NCBI RefSeq assembly: GCF_024741795.1 | Contig: NZ_CP102950.1 | Location: forward strand, 3,286,001 to 3,350,000 | DNA from: Arthrobacter sp. CJ23 | GTDB lineage: Bacteria > Actinomycetota > Actinomycetes > Actinomycetales > Micrococcaceae | Reading direction: 5' to 3' | Length of the DNA: 64,000 nucleotides | Part shown: positions 28,150-36,972 of the stretch, one piece after another | How positions within the stretch are numbered: the stretch's first letter is position 1 | How the letters are laid out: each line of letters starts with the position of its first letter | The notes under the pieces: generated by a model | What the model saw: only the letters and a program-made list of their open reading frames with translations | The model's database searches: none | Told to the model about the DNA's origin: nothing | Program-made: the position numbers and the translations under genes

Positions 28150-29301
28150 GTGCAGATTGACTTTGCGCCATCCAGACAATCGACACTGGGTGTGGAATGG
28201 GAGCTGGCGCTCGTCAACGCACGGACAGGTGAACTGGTCTCCGTCGCCAACGAGGTCCTGCGCGGTGTGGCGGCAGCCCACCCCGACCTCAATGAGGACG
28301 ACGAACACCCGCACATCAAGCGCGAGCTGCTGCTTAACACGGTTGAGCTGGTCACGGGTGTGTGCGAGACCGTGGGGGAAGCCAAGGAGGACCTGAGCCG
28401 TTCCCTCGCGGCCGTCCGTGAAGTCACCGACCGCATGGGCGTGGAACTCTTCAGCGCCGGCAGCCACCCTTTCAGCCCTCCGTTGCTCCAGCCGGTCACG
28501 GACAAGGAGCGCTACGCGAAGCTCATCGAACGCACCCAGTGGTGGGGACGGCAGATGGTCATCTACGGCGTGCACGTCCACGTGGGCATCGACAAGAAGT
28601 CCAAGGTGCTGCCCATCCTGGACGGGCTGGTCAACTATTTCCCGCACTTCCAGGCCCTCTCGGCCTCCAGCCCGTTCTGGGCCGGCGAGGAAACCGGCTA
28701 CGCCTCCCAGCGCGCCCTGATGTTCCAGCAGCTGCCCACGGCGGGCCTGCCCTTCCAGTTCGATACCTGGACGGCGTATGAGTCCTATGTGGAGGACATG
28801 TTCACCACGGGTGTCATCGATGCCACCTCGGAAATCCGCTGGGACATCCGTCCGGTCCCGAACCTGGGCACCATTGAAATGCGCATCTGCGACGGCCTGG
28901 CCACGCTTGAGGAAGTGGGCGCCATCGCGGCACTCACCCAGTGCTTGGTGGACGAGTTCTCCTCCATCCTGGACGCCGGCGGGACCATTCCCACCATGCC
29001 GCCGTGGCACGTCCAGGAAAACAAGTGGCGTGCGGCCAGGTATGGCATGGAGGCCATCATCATCCTGGATGCCGACGGCAAGGAGCAGCTCGTCACCGAG
29101 CACCTCGCCGAAACCATCCAGCGGTTGGCCCCCATTGCCGCGAAGCTGGGCTGCTCAGCCGAACTGGCGGACGTCGAAAAGATCATCGCCCGCGGGGCCA
29201 GCTACCAGCGCCAGCGCCGCGTGGCCGCCGAGCACAGCGGCAACCTGCAGGCCGTGGTGATGGACCTCGTGCAGCAGATGCGCCAGGGGCCGGGAGCCTA
29301 G
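28150..29301 (+). CDS. GCS2/YbdK-family carboxylate-amine ligase
   Basis: The 383-aa protein belongs to glutamate-cysteine ligase family 2, which joins glutamate to the amine of cysteine or another amino acid with ATP. STLGVEWELALV, the RELLLNTVELVTG strand, IYGVHVHVGID and RWDIRPVPNLGTIEMRICD are family blocks carrying the metal- and substrate-binding residues. Actinobacteria use mycothiol rather than glutathione, so the product may be gamma-glutamylcysteine for ergothioneine or another gamma-glutamyl compound. No egtB-E or gshB gene is adjacent. The GTG has a GAGGGG site. Confidence 0.9.
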   Translation: MQIDFAPSRQSTLGVEWELALVNARTGELVSVANEVLRGVAAAHPDLNEDDEHPHIKRELLLNTVELVTGVCETVGEAKEDLSRSLAAVREVTDRMGVELFSAGSHPFSPPLLQPVTDKERYAKLIERTQWWGRQMVIYGVHVHVGIDKKSKVLPILDGLVNYFPHFQALSASSPFWAGEETGYASQRALMFQQLPTAGLPFQFDTWTAYESYVEDMFTTGVIDATSEIRWDIRPVPNLGTIEMRICDGLATLEEVGAIAALTQCLVDEFSSILDAGGTIPTMPPWHVQENKWRAARYGMEAIIILDADGKEQLVTEHLAETIQRLAPIAAKLGCSAELADVEKIIARGASYQRQRRVAAEHSGNLQAVVMDLVQQMRQGPGA

Positions 29302-29324
29302 TCACACCCCCAAGCAGGCACAGC

Positions 29325-30464
29325 CTAAACGGATACGGCCTGCATGGAGACGGTGGTGACGGGCATGGAGGAATCCGGCGCGAACTCCACCCCACTGGGG
29401 CCGATTCCGGCCATGATCAGCTGAGCGCCCAGCGCTGCCACCATGGCTCCGTTGTCCGTGCACAGATCCAGCGGCGGCACGTGCAGGCGGATGCCCGCGG
29501 AGGTGCAGCGCTGGCCGGTCAGTTCGCGGAGCCTCGAATTGGCGGCCACACCGCCGCCCAGCAGCACGTCTGTGATGCCGTTTTCCTTGCACGCGAGCAC
29601 GGCCTTGGACGAGATCACGTCCACCACGGCTTCCTGGAACGCGGCAGCGATGTCGGCGACGGGGACCTCCTCGCCGCGGGCCTCGAACTGCTCCACGCAC
29701 CGTGCCACGGCCGTCTTCAGCCCGCTGAAGGACCAGTCGTAGCGGTGCGGGCCGGGCTCTTCGGCCGTTCCCATGTACTTGGGCTGGGACAGGCCGCGCG
29801 GGAAGCGGATGGACTTCGGGTTGCCCTGCCTGGCCAGTTTGTCGATGGCCGGACCACCCGGATAGCCGAGCCCCAGGATCCGGGCCACTTTGTCGTAGGC
29901 TTCGCCCGCGGCGTCGTCGATCGTGGAGCCCAGCAGTTCCACATCGTCCGTGATGCTGCGGATCCGCAGGATCTCGGTGTGGCCGCCGGAGACCAGCAGG
30001 GCGCCGAGATTTTCGGGGAGGCGGCCGCCGCCGAGGCCGGCAGCGCCGCCGGCGGCAGCTCCGCCGTCGGGGTTCCGGTCCAGCAGCCCGACTCCCACGT
30101 GCGCCACCAGGTGGTTGATCGCGTAGAGGGGCTTGCCCGTGGCCACGGCGAGGGCCTTGGCGGCGCAGACGCCCACCATGAGGGCCCCGGCCAGGCCCGG
30201 GCCCGAGGTCACGGCGATGGCGTCGATCTCATCCAGGGTGACGCCGGCTTCATGCAGGGACTCCTGGAGCGTGGGCACGAAGGCGTCCAGATGCGCGCGC
30301 GAGGCGATCTCCGGGATGACCCCGCCGAAGCGGACGTGCTCGTCCATGGAGGAAGAGACCGTGTTGGTCAGCAGGGTGGTGCCGCGGACAATCCCGACGC
30401 CGGTTTCATCGCAGGAGGATTCGATCCCCAGGACGAGCGGCTGCTTGTTGTTGCTGGTGCTCAC
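29325..30464 (-). CDS. tsaD: tRNA t6A threonylcarbamoyltransferase TsaD
   Basis: TsaD transfers the threonylcarbamoyl group to A37 of ANN-decoding tRNAs, working with TsaB and TsaE. The 379-aa protein shows [10 protein letters not shown], the metal-binding His118/His122 pair in [15 protein letters not shown] and [13 protein letters not shown] Gly/Ala-rich insert at about 131-150 makes it longer than the usual 335-345 aa. The GTG at 30464 overlaps the rimI stop (GTGA) and has AAGGAG upstream. It is the last gene of alr-tsaE-tsaB-rimI-tsaD. Confidence 0.97.
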   Translation of the reverse strand: MSTSNNKQPLVLGIESSCDETGVGIVRGTTLLTNTVSSSMDEHVRFGGVIPEIASRAHLDAFVPTLQESLHEAGVTLDEIDAIAVTSGPGLAGALMVGVCAAKALAVATGKPLYAINHLVAHVGVGLLDRNPDGGAAAGGAAGLGGGRLPENLGALLVSGGHTEILRIRSITDDVELLGSTIDDAAGEAYDKVARILGLGYPGGPAIDKLARQGNPKSIRFPRGLSQPKYMGTAEEPGPHRYDWSFSGLKTAVARCVEQFEARGEEVPVADIAAAFQEAVVDVISSKAVLACKENGITDVLLGGGVAANSRLRELTGQRCTSAGIRLHVPPLDLCTDNGAMVAALGAQLIMAGIGPSGVEFAPDSSMPVTTVSMQAVSV

Positions 30465-30946
30465 GCGCCGGTCTCCTTCAGTTGCAGCCTCATGATCAGG
30501 GCGTCCGTGCCGTCGCGGTAGTAGCGGGGACGCACGTGGATCTGCTCGAAGCCGAAGCGCAGGTACAGCTGCTGCGCGCGGGGGTTGTCTGCCCGGACTT
30601 CCAGCAGCACGTCGTCCGCGCGGCGCCGCCGGGCCTCGTCGATCAGCTCGGTGAGGATCGCCGAGCCGATGCCTTTGCCTTCGAATTCGGGCACGACGGC
30701 GATCGTCTGGACGTCCGCGATGGGCTCGATGCACATCAGTCCCGCGTAAGCCACGATCTCTCCCCCGGCCTCGGCCACCACGTAGCGGCGGGTGTCCACC
30801 TGGGCGATTTCGTCAAAGAACATCTGCAGCGGCCAGGCGTCCGCGGGGAACAGCCGGCGTTCCAGGACCTCGACGGCGGGAACATCGGCCTCGGTCATGT
30901 CCCGGAGGGTGACGCCCGCGAGTTCGAGTTTCGGCGAGAGCTTCAC
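30461..30946 (-). CDS. rimI: Ribosomal protein N-terminal alanine acetyltransferase
   Basis: The 161-aa GNAT protein carries the RimI signatures [17 protein letters not shown] (acetyl-CoA loop) and [29 protein letters not shown] with the catalytic Tyr. RimI acetylates the N-terminal Ala of bS18 and possibly other proteins. It lies between tsaB and tsaD, the standard place, and overlaps tsaD by 4 nt. A 28-nt gap separates it from tsaB. Confidence 0.95.
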   Translation of the reverse strand: MKLSPKLELAGVTLRDMTEADVPAVEVLERRLFPADAWPLQMFFDEIAQVDTRRYVVAEAGGEIVAYAGLMCIEPIADVQTIAVVPEFEGKGIGSAILTELIDEARRRRADDVLLEVRADNPRAQQLYLRFGFEQIHVRPRYYRDGTDALIMRLQLKETGA

Positions 30947-30974
30947 TGTTCACCCTTCTTCACTGCGCACATCT

Positions 30975-31646
30975 TCACAGGGCACGCTTTCTGGGGCCGG
31001 GCACCTGGGCGTCCGATTCCCGCAGGTACAGAGGGGTGGAGTCGAGCAGGGCCTGCCCCGCGGTGAGGCGGGCCAGGGCGAACTGGCCCAGGGACGCGGC
31101 ATCGGGCTGGGTGTCGGCGAAGTCCGGATGGGCACGGACCACATCGGCGTAGAGGCCGGCGCCCGCACCGTAGACGGGAAGGTCCGGAAGCTCCGAGGCA
31201 AAGCCCACATGCGGGCCGTCCACCAGCTGCGGAAGCTGCCCCTCGGCCAGGGTATACCGGGCCCAGTAGACCTCCTTGCGCCGGGCGTCCGTGGCCACGA
31301 TGAACTCGGCCGCCGCCGCGGTGGATTCGGCCACTTCCAGGGCGATGGCGTCCAGGCTCATGAGCCCATACAGCGGCTTGCCCCAGACGAAAGCCAGGGT
31401 GCGTGCGGTGGCGATGCCGGAACGGAGCCCGGTGAAGGGACCAGGCCCCACGCCGGTCACGATCACGTCGATGTCCGCTCCCGTCACCCCGGCACCGGCC
31501 AGGAGCTGTTGGATACCGGGGGCCAGGACCTCCGCGTGGCTGCGGGTGTCTTCCGTGGCGAAGGACTCCACCACGCCTTCCATGGCGTCGTCGGAGATCA
31601 GCGCGGCGCTTGCCACGGCCGACGTGTCAATGGCCAGGATGAGCAT
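30975..31646 (-). CDS. tsaB: t6A synthesis dimerisation partner TsaB
   Basis: TsaB is an inactive paralogue of TsaD that scaffolds the TsaB-TsaD complex. The 223-aa protein begins MLILAIDTSAVASAAL, with the ASKHA-fold N-terminal strand, and has TGVGPGPFTGLRSGIATARTLA. The metal-binding histidines of TsaD are absent, as expected. Its ATG overlaps the tsaE stop by one base (TGATG), which indicates coupled translation. Confidence 0.96.
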   Translation of the reverse strand: MLILAIDTSAVASAALISDDAMEGVVESFATEDTRSHAEVLAPGIQQLLAGAGVTGADIDVIVTGVGPGPFTGLRSGIATARTLAFVWGKPLYGLMSLDAIALEVAESTAAAAEFIVATDARRKEVYWARYTLAEGQLPQLVDGPHVGFASELPDLPVYGAGAGLYADVVRAHPDFADTQPDAASLGQFALARLTAGQALLDSTPLYLRESDAQVPGPRKRAL

Positions 31647-32263
31647 CAGGCCTCCTCTTCACGGGGTGCGGGTCCCAGGATGGCAGGGGCGTCGGCCCAG
31701 CGCGGGCCGTAGCCGCGGACCACGATGGTGCGGGGCTCGTCGTCATCCTCCGTGTCGAAGTCCAGGACGGCGTCCGGCTCCTGTGAGGCGCCGCGGGCAC
31801 CCGCAGCCCCTCCCACTGAACGGTGCAGCTGGATGTCCAGGCGGCTGTCGGCGAGGTGCTCCACGCGGTCGCGGCCCCACTCCACCACGGTGACGGAACT
31901 GTCCATGGTGTTTTCGAGGTCGATGTCGTCGATTTCGGCGGAGGAGCCAAGCCGGTACGCGTCAACGTGCACCAGGTCCGGGCCGCCGGGGCGCGGACCG
32001 TCGGGGAGGTTGGGGTGGATGCGGACCAGCACGAAGGTAGGCGAGATAATGCCGGCGCGCACGCCCAGGCCTTCGCCGAGTCCCTGCGTGAATGTCGTCT
32101 TGCCGGCACCCAGCTCGCCGGTCAGCACCAGAAGGTCACCGGGCTCCAGCACCCCGGCGAGCGCGGCCGCGAGCGCGTGGGTCTGCTCCGCCGTCGTGAC
32201 CGTGAGGAAGCGCTCCCAGAGCGCGCCGTCCGGTGCCGTCGAGTCCGGGACCGAGCCGCTCAC
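31646..32263 (-). CDS. tsaE: t6A synthesis ATPase TsaE
   Basis: TsaE is the small P-loop ATPase that resets the TsaBD complex. The 205-aa protein has Walker A GELGAGKTTFTQ at 49-60, SPTFVLVRIH, and HVDAYRLGSSAEIDDIDLE with the conserved Asp/Arg. The C-terminal ~60 residues, including a DTEDDDEPRTIVV stretch, are an extension beyond the usual 150-160 aa. It overlaps the alr stop by 4 nt and tsaB by one base. Confidence 0.96.
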   Translation of the reverse strand: MSGSVPDSTAPDGALWERFLTVTTAEQTHALAAALAGVLEPGDLLVLTGELGAGKTTFTQGLGEGLGVRAGIISPTFVLVRIHPNLPDGPRPGGPDLVHVDAYRLGSSAEIDDIDLENTMDSSVTVVEWGRDRVEHLADSRLDIQLHRSVGGAAGARGASQEPDAVLDFDTEDDDEPRTIVVRGYGPRWADAPAILGPAPREEEA

Positions 32264-33489
32264 GGTGCGTCCGTTCCGGCTTCCGCGGGGACGGCAGCGG
32301 CCTCGGAGGGGATCTCGTTGACGTAGCTGCGCGGCACGCGGGGGCTGATGCGGGTGACGATCTCGTAGTTGTTGGTGCCGGCTGCGGCCGCCCAGTCGTC
32401 CGCCGTCGGGCCGCCGTCGGCGCCGTCGCCGAACATCACGGCCTCCGCGCCGAGCAGGCCTCGGGCCGTGTCCGGATCCAGCGGGCCGAGGTCCACCACC
32501 ATCTGGTCCATCGCGATCCTGCCCACCACGGGGTAGGTGATGCCGTTGATGCGGATGGGGCCGCCGGTGGCGATGCGCGGCACGCCGTCGGCGTAGCCCA
32601 GCGGGACCAGGCCAAGGGTGCTCTCGGCCGGCGTGCGGTAGTTCAGGCCGTACGAGACGCCCTGCCCGGCGTCGACGGCTTTGCAGTTGGAGAGCAGGGT
32701 GCGCACGGTCATGGCGGGGTGCAGTCCCAGCTCCTGGGAGCTCTGCTCCGCGAACGGCGAGAGCCCGTAGAGGCCCAGCCCCACGCGGACCAGGTCGAAG
32801 TGGGCGTCCGGGCGGGACAGGGTGGCAGGTGTGTTGGCGATGTGCCGCACCTCGGTGTCCACCCCGGCGTCGGCGGCAATGGCCACGGCTTCGCGGAACA
32901 GGGCGATCTGTTCGTCGGTTTCGGGCCGGTGCGGCTCGTCCGCCACGGCAAAGTGCGAGAAGATGCCCACCACGCGCAGCAGGCCTTCGTCCTGGTACTC
33001 CATGGCCTCGCCCACGAGTTTGTCCCAGCCGGCGATCGTGGAGCCGTTGCGGCCCAGGCCGGTGTCCACCTTCAGGTGCACGCGCGCGGGGCGTTCCTGC
33101 TGGCGCGCTGCCGCCACCACGGCGTCGAGCTCCCAGCCGGAGATCCCGACGTCGACGCCGGCGGCAACTGCCGCTGCGAAGTTGCTTTCCCGGGTGTGCA
33201 GCCAGGCCAGGAGGGGTGCGTCGATGCCCGCGGCGCGCAGGGCGAGTGCCTCGGAAATGTGGGCAGTGCCGAGCCAGCTGGCCCCGGCGTCCAGCGCGGC
33301 ACGGGCCACCTGCACGGCTCCGTGGCCGTATGCGTCCGCCTTGACCACGGCCATGACCTTGGCAGGCGATGCGATGGCAACGAACTGGCGCACATTGTGC
33401 CGGATGGCCTCGAGGTCTATGACGGCCGAGCGCTCCAGGACGGGGGCTTTTGTCTCCGGCGCGGCACTTGCAGCTGCTTCGTAAGTCAC
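32260..33489 (-). CDS. alr: Alanine racemase
   Basis: Alr interconverts L- and D-alanine with PLP and feeds peptidoglycan synthesis. In this 409-aa protein PLP Lys50 lies in AVVKADAYGHG, and the second catalytic Tyr region is GVSYGLNYRTPAE...VPLGYADGVPR. The GTG at 33489 is preferred because TAGACT ends 7 nt before it; further upstream codons have no support. It heads alr-tsaE-tsaB-rimI-tsaD, where each junction but one overlaps. In many actinobacteria alr directly follows nnr, but here nnr is 17.5 kb away. Confidence 0.96.
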   Translation of the reverse strand: MTYEAAASAAPETKAPVLERSAVIDLEAIRHNVRQFVAIASPAKVMAVVKADAYGHGAVQVARAALDAGASWLGTAHISEALALRAAGIDAPLLAWLHTRESNFAAAVAAGVDVGISGWELDAVVAAARQQERPARVHLKVDTGLGRNGSTIAGWDKLVGEAMEYQDEGLLRVVGIFSHFAVADEPHRPETDEQIALFREAVAIAADAGVDTEVRHIANTPATLSRPDAHFDLVRVGLGLYGLSPFAEQSSQELGLHPAMTVRTLLSNCKAVDAGQGVSYGLNYRTPAESTLGLVPLGYADGVPRIATGGPIRINGITYPVVGRIAMDQMVVDLGPLDPDTARGLLGAEAVMFGDGADGGPTADDWAAAAGTNNYEIVTRISPRVPRSYVNEIPSEAAAVPAEAGTDAP

Positions 33490-33496
33490 CTTAGAG

Positions 33497-33502
33497 AGTC
33501 TA
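33497..33502 (-). promoter_or_regulatory. Candidate leaderless -10 (TAGACT) for the alr-tsaD operon
   Basis: TAGACT ends 7 nt before the GTG start of alr. The gap (CTCTAAG) has no useful Shine-Dalgarno sequence. Confidence 0.55.
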
Positions 33503-33553
33503 GTGCTGCCCGTGGAGAGGGGATAACCGGACCCTGCGCCGGTGGCGGGCATG

Positions 33554-34270
33554 CTACCCGGCCTGCTGCCGGCGCACCATCTCGCTGATCCAGATGGGCG
33601 CGAACGGCGAGGTGCAGTTCGGCGGCGTCGGATAGTCCTTCAGGACCCCGAGCCGCTCGCCGATGTCGAGCGCGCGCGCCCTGTGCCCGGCGCTCTCGAT
33701 CCCGATGAAAGCGAGCGTCTGGTTCATCGCCCACTGCAGGCGGTCCGGGGCGTCCTTCATGTCCGCCTCGATGGTGTCCAGCAGCCCCGGGAGGTCGAGC
33801 CCCTCTGGCTGCTTCGCCACGCGCTCGCTGGTCAACGCCCAGCCGGCACTCGCGACGACAGGATCCGGGTCAGCCGTCCAGCCCACGCGCAGCTCCTCCG
33901 CGTGGGGGCTCTTCTTGACCACGTAGTTCACCAGCCAGTCGTGCACCTTGGGGGCGCGAGCCTCGCGCAGCATGGTGTCCAGTTCCTGGCGTTCGAAGGC
34001 CTTCGGCCGGCAGATCAGCAGCGCCAGCAGCCTCGCCGCGGTGTTGTCCGTCGCCCAGAGCCCGCACGCGAGTTCCTGCTGCGTCTTCAGCCGTTTGGCG
34101 ACAGCGCGCAGGCTGGAAAGGTTCACACCGTGGTCGTCGCCGCGCTTCTCGTTCGCCTCGCGCATCCTCGGGTCCTCGAGCCCTGCCAGCTCGGCCAACA
34201 GCCCGGCGACCACCGCCTGCATGTCTGACGCCTGGGATGCAGTTGTCCCGGCCGTCGTCGTCTGTGCCAC
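33554..34270 (-). CDS. AlkD-like DNA alkylation repair protein
   Basis: The 238-aa all-helical protein fits the HEAT-repeat AlkD/AlkC-type family: repeating helices around residues 60-180, with WATDNTAARLLALLICRP, VHDWLVNYVVKKSPHAEEL and the late MNQTLAFIGIESAGHRARALDIGERLG block. AlkD proteins excise cationic alkylated bases without base flipping. I cannot confirm every catalytic Trp/Asp/Arg by eye, so glycosylase activity is an inference. The GTG has GGGGAGG upstream. It starts the accessory stretch after alr. Confidence 0.85.
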   Translation of the reverse strand: MAQTTTAGTTASQASDMQAVVAGLLAELAGLEDPRMREANEKRGDDHGVNLSSLRAVAKRLKTQQELACGLWATDNTAARLLALLICRPKAFERQELDTMLREARAPKVHDWLVNYVVKKSPHAEELRVGWTADPDPVVASAGWALTSERVAKQPEGLDLPGLLDTIEADMKDAPDRLQWAMNQTLAFIGIESAGHRARALDIGERLGVLKDYPTPPNCTSPFAPIWISEMVRRQQAG

Positions 34271-34376
34271 CTGGGCCTCCCCTGCCGTCGCGTGTGGGAC
34301 GCGCTTTTGGGATTCAGCCTACTCAGAAAGCCCGGCCGCAGAGGAGGACTTTCCTGGTGGATCCGTCAGGCAAACG

Positions 34377-35468
34377 TCACGCGTCGGACAGGTGGGCGAT
34401 GGTGGCGGAGGCCCGCCGCGGCGCTTCCTTCGGGATGTCCTGCACGATCGGCTCCAGGAAGGCGAACCGCCGGAGCCACTGGCTGGCCTGGCGTTCCTTC
34501 CGGGCGTTGACGCGCTGCCACCAGTCCGCGATGTCGCCCCAGCCGGGGGCAGCCAGGGAACCGCCCACCTCCTGGACGGCCAGCGAGGCGCAGAGGTTCG
34601 CGAACCGCAGCCTGTCCCCCAGGGTCCAGCCGGCCAGGCAGCCCACGATGAACGCTGCCCCGAAGCAGTCCCCGGCCCCGGTGGGGTCGTAGGCGGCCAC
34701 CGGCAGGGACGGCACCCACTCTTCCTCCCCCGTTTCGGAGTCCACCGCCATGGACCCCTGCGCGCCCAGGGTCACCACGGCCACGGGAACCCGGTCCGCG
34801 AGCGAATACAGGGCGGCCCAGGGATCGGAGGTGCCGGTGAAGGCCATGGCCTCGGGAGCGTTGGGCATGAAGGCGTGGAAGTGCGTGAGCTGCTCCAGCC
34901 GGCCCCGGGACCATTCCCCGCTGGGGTCCCAGCCCACCACGCCGAACAGTTTGGTGCCCGCGGTGGCGGCGGCAAGGGTCCAGGGCTCCAACTGTTCGCC
35001 GAGGTCCGCGACGGCGGCGAGTGCCTGGGGTGGCGTCCCGATCAGTTCGGAGGCGTTCAGCGGAGCGGGGTGGCCGTGCGTGACCATGGAGCGGTCCTGG
35101 TTGACGCACATGGATACGGTCACGGGGGAATGCCAGCCGGGCACGCGGCGGGACAGCGACAGGTCCACGTGTTCCTGTCCCTCCAGGATCCGCCAGTTGT
35201 AGTCGCCGTAACCGTCGTCCCCGAAAGCGGCCGCAAGGCTGGTGCGCAGCCCCAGGCGGGCGGCGGCGATGGCCTGGTTGGCCACGCCGCCGGGGCAGCT
35301 GCCCATGCCCTCGCTCCACACTTCGGTGCCGGGCTCCGGCGAATGCGGCAGGCCGGTGAAGATGATGTCCTGGAACACGGTCCCGGCCAGGAGCAGGTCG
35401 CAGCCCCCCGCACCGGCCGTGCGCACGGCGGAGAGAGGATCGAAACGTCCCTGGGGCATCGCGTCCAT
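34377..35468 (-). CDS. PfkB-family carbohydrate kinase
   Basis: The 363-aa protein is a ribokinase-like kinase. It has the N-terminal GMGSCPGGVANQAIAAARLG substrate motif and the C-terminal signature YDPTGAGDCFGAAFI with the catalytic Asp and anion-hole glycines. It phosphorylates a sugar or nucleoside with ATP, and the substrate is not predictable. The ATG at 35468 is chosen since TAGTGT ends 7 nt before it; a longer frame from 35525 would overlap the divergent GH4 gene. Pairing with GH4 suggests sugar catabolism. Confidence 0.9.
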   Translation of the reverse strand: MDAMPQGRFDPLSAVRTAGAGGCDLLLAGTVFQDIIFTGLPHSPEPGTEVWSEGMGSCPGGVANQAIAAARLGLRTSLAAAFGDDGYGDYNWRILEGQEHVDLSLSRRVPGWHSPVTVSMCVNQDRSMVTHGHPAPLNASELIGTPPQALAAVADLGEQLEPWTLAAATAGTKLFGVVGWDPSGEWSRGRLEQLTHFHAFMPNAPEAMAFTGTSDPWAALYSLADRVPVAVVTLGAQGSMAVDSETGEEEWVPSLPVAAYDPTGAGDCFGAAFIVGCLAGWTLGDRLRFANLCASLAVQEVGGSLAAPGWGDIADWWQRVNARKERQASQWLRRFAFLEPIVQDIPKEAPRRASATIAHLSDA

Positions 35469-35475
35469 GCACGGC

Positions 35476-35481
35476 ACACTA
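35476..35481 (-). promoter_or_regulatory. Candidate leaderless -10 (TAGTGT) for the PfkB kinase
   Basis: TAGTGT ends 7 nt before the ATG at 35468. The divergent GH4 hexamer at 35503 is only 21 nt away, so the two promoters overlap. Confidence 0.45.
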
Positions 35482-35502
35482 CGCTGCGGCGGCGCAGGTG
35501 CA

Positions 35503-35508
35503 TAGACT
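35503..35508 (+). promoter_or_regulatory. Candidate leaderless -10 (TAGACT) for the GH4 gene
   Basis: TAGACT ends 6 nt before the ATG at 35515. Confidence 0.55.
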
Positions 35509-35514
35509 CGGGGC

Positions 35515-36972
35515 ATGCGGCTCATGATCGCCGGCGGCGGCGGATTCCGGGTTCCCCTTGTCTACCGCGCGCTGTGCGCCGGCCCCTTCGCCGGGCTGGT
35601 CCGCGAACTGGTGCTCTACGACGTCGACCGCGGCCGCCTGGGCGCCATCGAGGCCGTGCTGCGGGACATGCCGGGCCCCGCGGCCGGGCGCCCCGCCGTC
35701 GTGGTGTCCTCCGAACTCCCGGAGGCGCTGGCCGGCACGGACATGGTGTTCGCGGCCATCAGGCCGGGCGGCACGGCCGGGCGGGTGGCGGACGAGCGCG
35801 TCGCCCTGGACCTGGGCCTGCTGGGGCAGGAAACCACCGGCGCGGGCGGCATCTCCTATGCGCTGCGCTCCATCCCACCCATGCTGGAGTTGGCCCGGGC
35901 CATGCGCGAACACTGCCCGGATGCCTGGCTCATCAATTTCACCAACCCCGCGGGCATGGTCACCGAGGCCCTGGTCCCGGTGCTGGGGCGCAGGGTGATC
36001 GGCATCTGCGATTCGGCGAGCGGGCTGGTGCAGCGGGCGGCGAAGGCGGCCGGGGTGCCACTCGCGGAGGGCGTGCTCGACGGCGTGGGCTACGTCGGGC
36101 TGAACCACCTCGGCTGGCTCTACCGCCTGCAGGTGGCCGGCAAGGATGTGCTGCCCGGGTTGCTGGCCGACGACGCCCGACTGGCCACCTTCGAGGAGGG
36201 CCGGCTGTTCGGCGGAGCGCTGCTGGAGCGCCTGGGCTGCCTGCCGAATGAATACCTGTATTACTACTACGAGACCGCCCGGGCCACGGCAGCCATCCGC
36301 GCCATGGGCGAAACCCGGGGCGCCTCGATCCACGCACAGCAGGCGGCGCTGTACCCGCGCCTGGCGGGGGCGTCCGGCGAGGAGGGGGTGCCCGGCTCTG
36401 GGGGCGTGCCCGACGGCGGCACTCAGGGCGGCGGGCCGGCGTACCGCCTGTGGGACGCGGCCCGGCGGTCCCGCGAGGAGGGGTACCTGGCCGAGGCCCG
36501 GGGCCTGGGCGAGGAGCGCGACGAGGAAGACCTGGCCGGCGGCGGCTACGAGCGCGTGGCGCTCGCCGTCATGCGCGCCCTGGCCGGGCGCGGCACCGCC
36601 CAACTGATCCTCAACACGCCCAACTCCCCCGTGGCTGTCCGGCGCGAAGGGGACAAAGCGGGCGAAGCCGAGGTGGCCGTTCCGGGGCTGCCGGGGGACG
36701 CCGTCGTCGAGGTCCCCTGCGTGGTGACGCCCGACGGCGCGCTGCCGCTTCCGCAGTCACGGCCGGCCGGGCAGTTCCTGACCCTGATGCGGCGGGTCAA
36801 GGACGTGGAGCGGCTGACCATTCGGGCCGCGGGCAGCGGCGACCGCGAGGCGGCCCTGCAGGCGTTCGCCGGGCATCCCCTTATTGGTTCGCAGAAGCTG
36901 GCCGGCAGGCTGCTGACCGGCTACGAGGCCGCGTTCCCGGCGCTGCCCGGGCTGTGGCGGGACACGGCTTAG
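35515..36972 (+). CDS. Glycoside hydrolase family 4 (6-phospho-beta-glucosidase-like)
   Basis: GH4 enzymes cleave glycosides, usually 6-phosphorylated, by an NAD+- and metal-dependent redox mechanism. The 485-aa protein starts with the dinucleotide strand MRLMIAGGGGFRVP, and has INFTNPAGMVTEAL, GICDSASG with the metal-binding Cys, and YVGLNHLGW with the His. A Gly-rich insertion sits near 285-305. NTPNSPVAV...VEVPCVV closes the catalytic part. Substrate stereochemistry is uncertain. Its stop overlaps the convergent GNAT gene by 4 nt. Confidence 0.9.
   Translation: MRLMIAGGGGFRVPLVYRALCAGPFAGLVRELVLYDVDRGRLGAIEAVLRDMPGPAAGRPAVVVSSELPEALAGTDMVFAAIRPGGTAGRVADERVALDLGLLGQETTGAGGISYALRSIPPMLELARAMREHCPDAWLINFTNPAGMVTEALVPVLGRRVIGICDSASGLVQRAAKAAGVPLAEGVLDGVGYVGLNHLGWLYRLQVAGKDVLPGLLADDARLATFEEGRLFGGALLERLGCLPNEYLYYYYETARATAAIRAMGETRGASIHAQQAALYPRLAGASGEEGVPGSGGVPDGGTQGGGPAYRLWDAARRSREEGYLAEARGLGEERDEEDLAGGGYERVALAVMRALAGRGTAQLILNTPNSPVAVRREGDKAGEAEVAVPGLPGDAVVEVPCVVTPDGALPLPQSRPAGQFLTLMRRVKDVERLTIRAAGSGDREAALQAFAGHPLIGSQKLAGRLLTGYEAAFPALPGLWRDTA

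Noticed and set aside
34270..34376. A hidden gene between the AlkD-like and PfkB genes
   Set aside because: The 106-nt gap holds only the AlkD-like ribosome site and upstream region; no frame with coding character.
35469..35525. A longer PfkB start at 35525
   Set aside because: It would overlap the GH4 start and cross both candidate promoters; the ATG at 35468 has its own -10.
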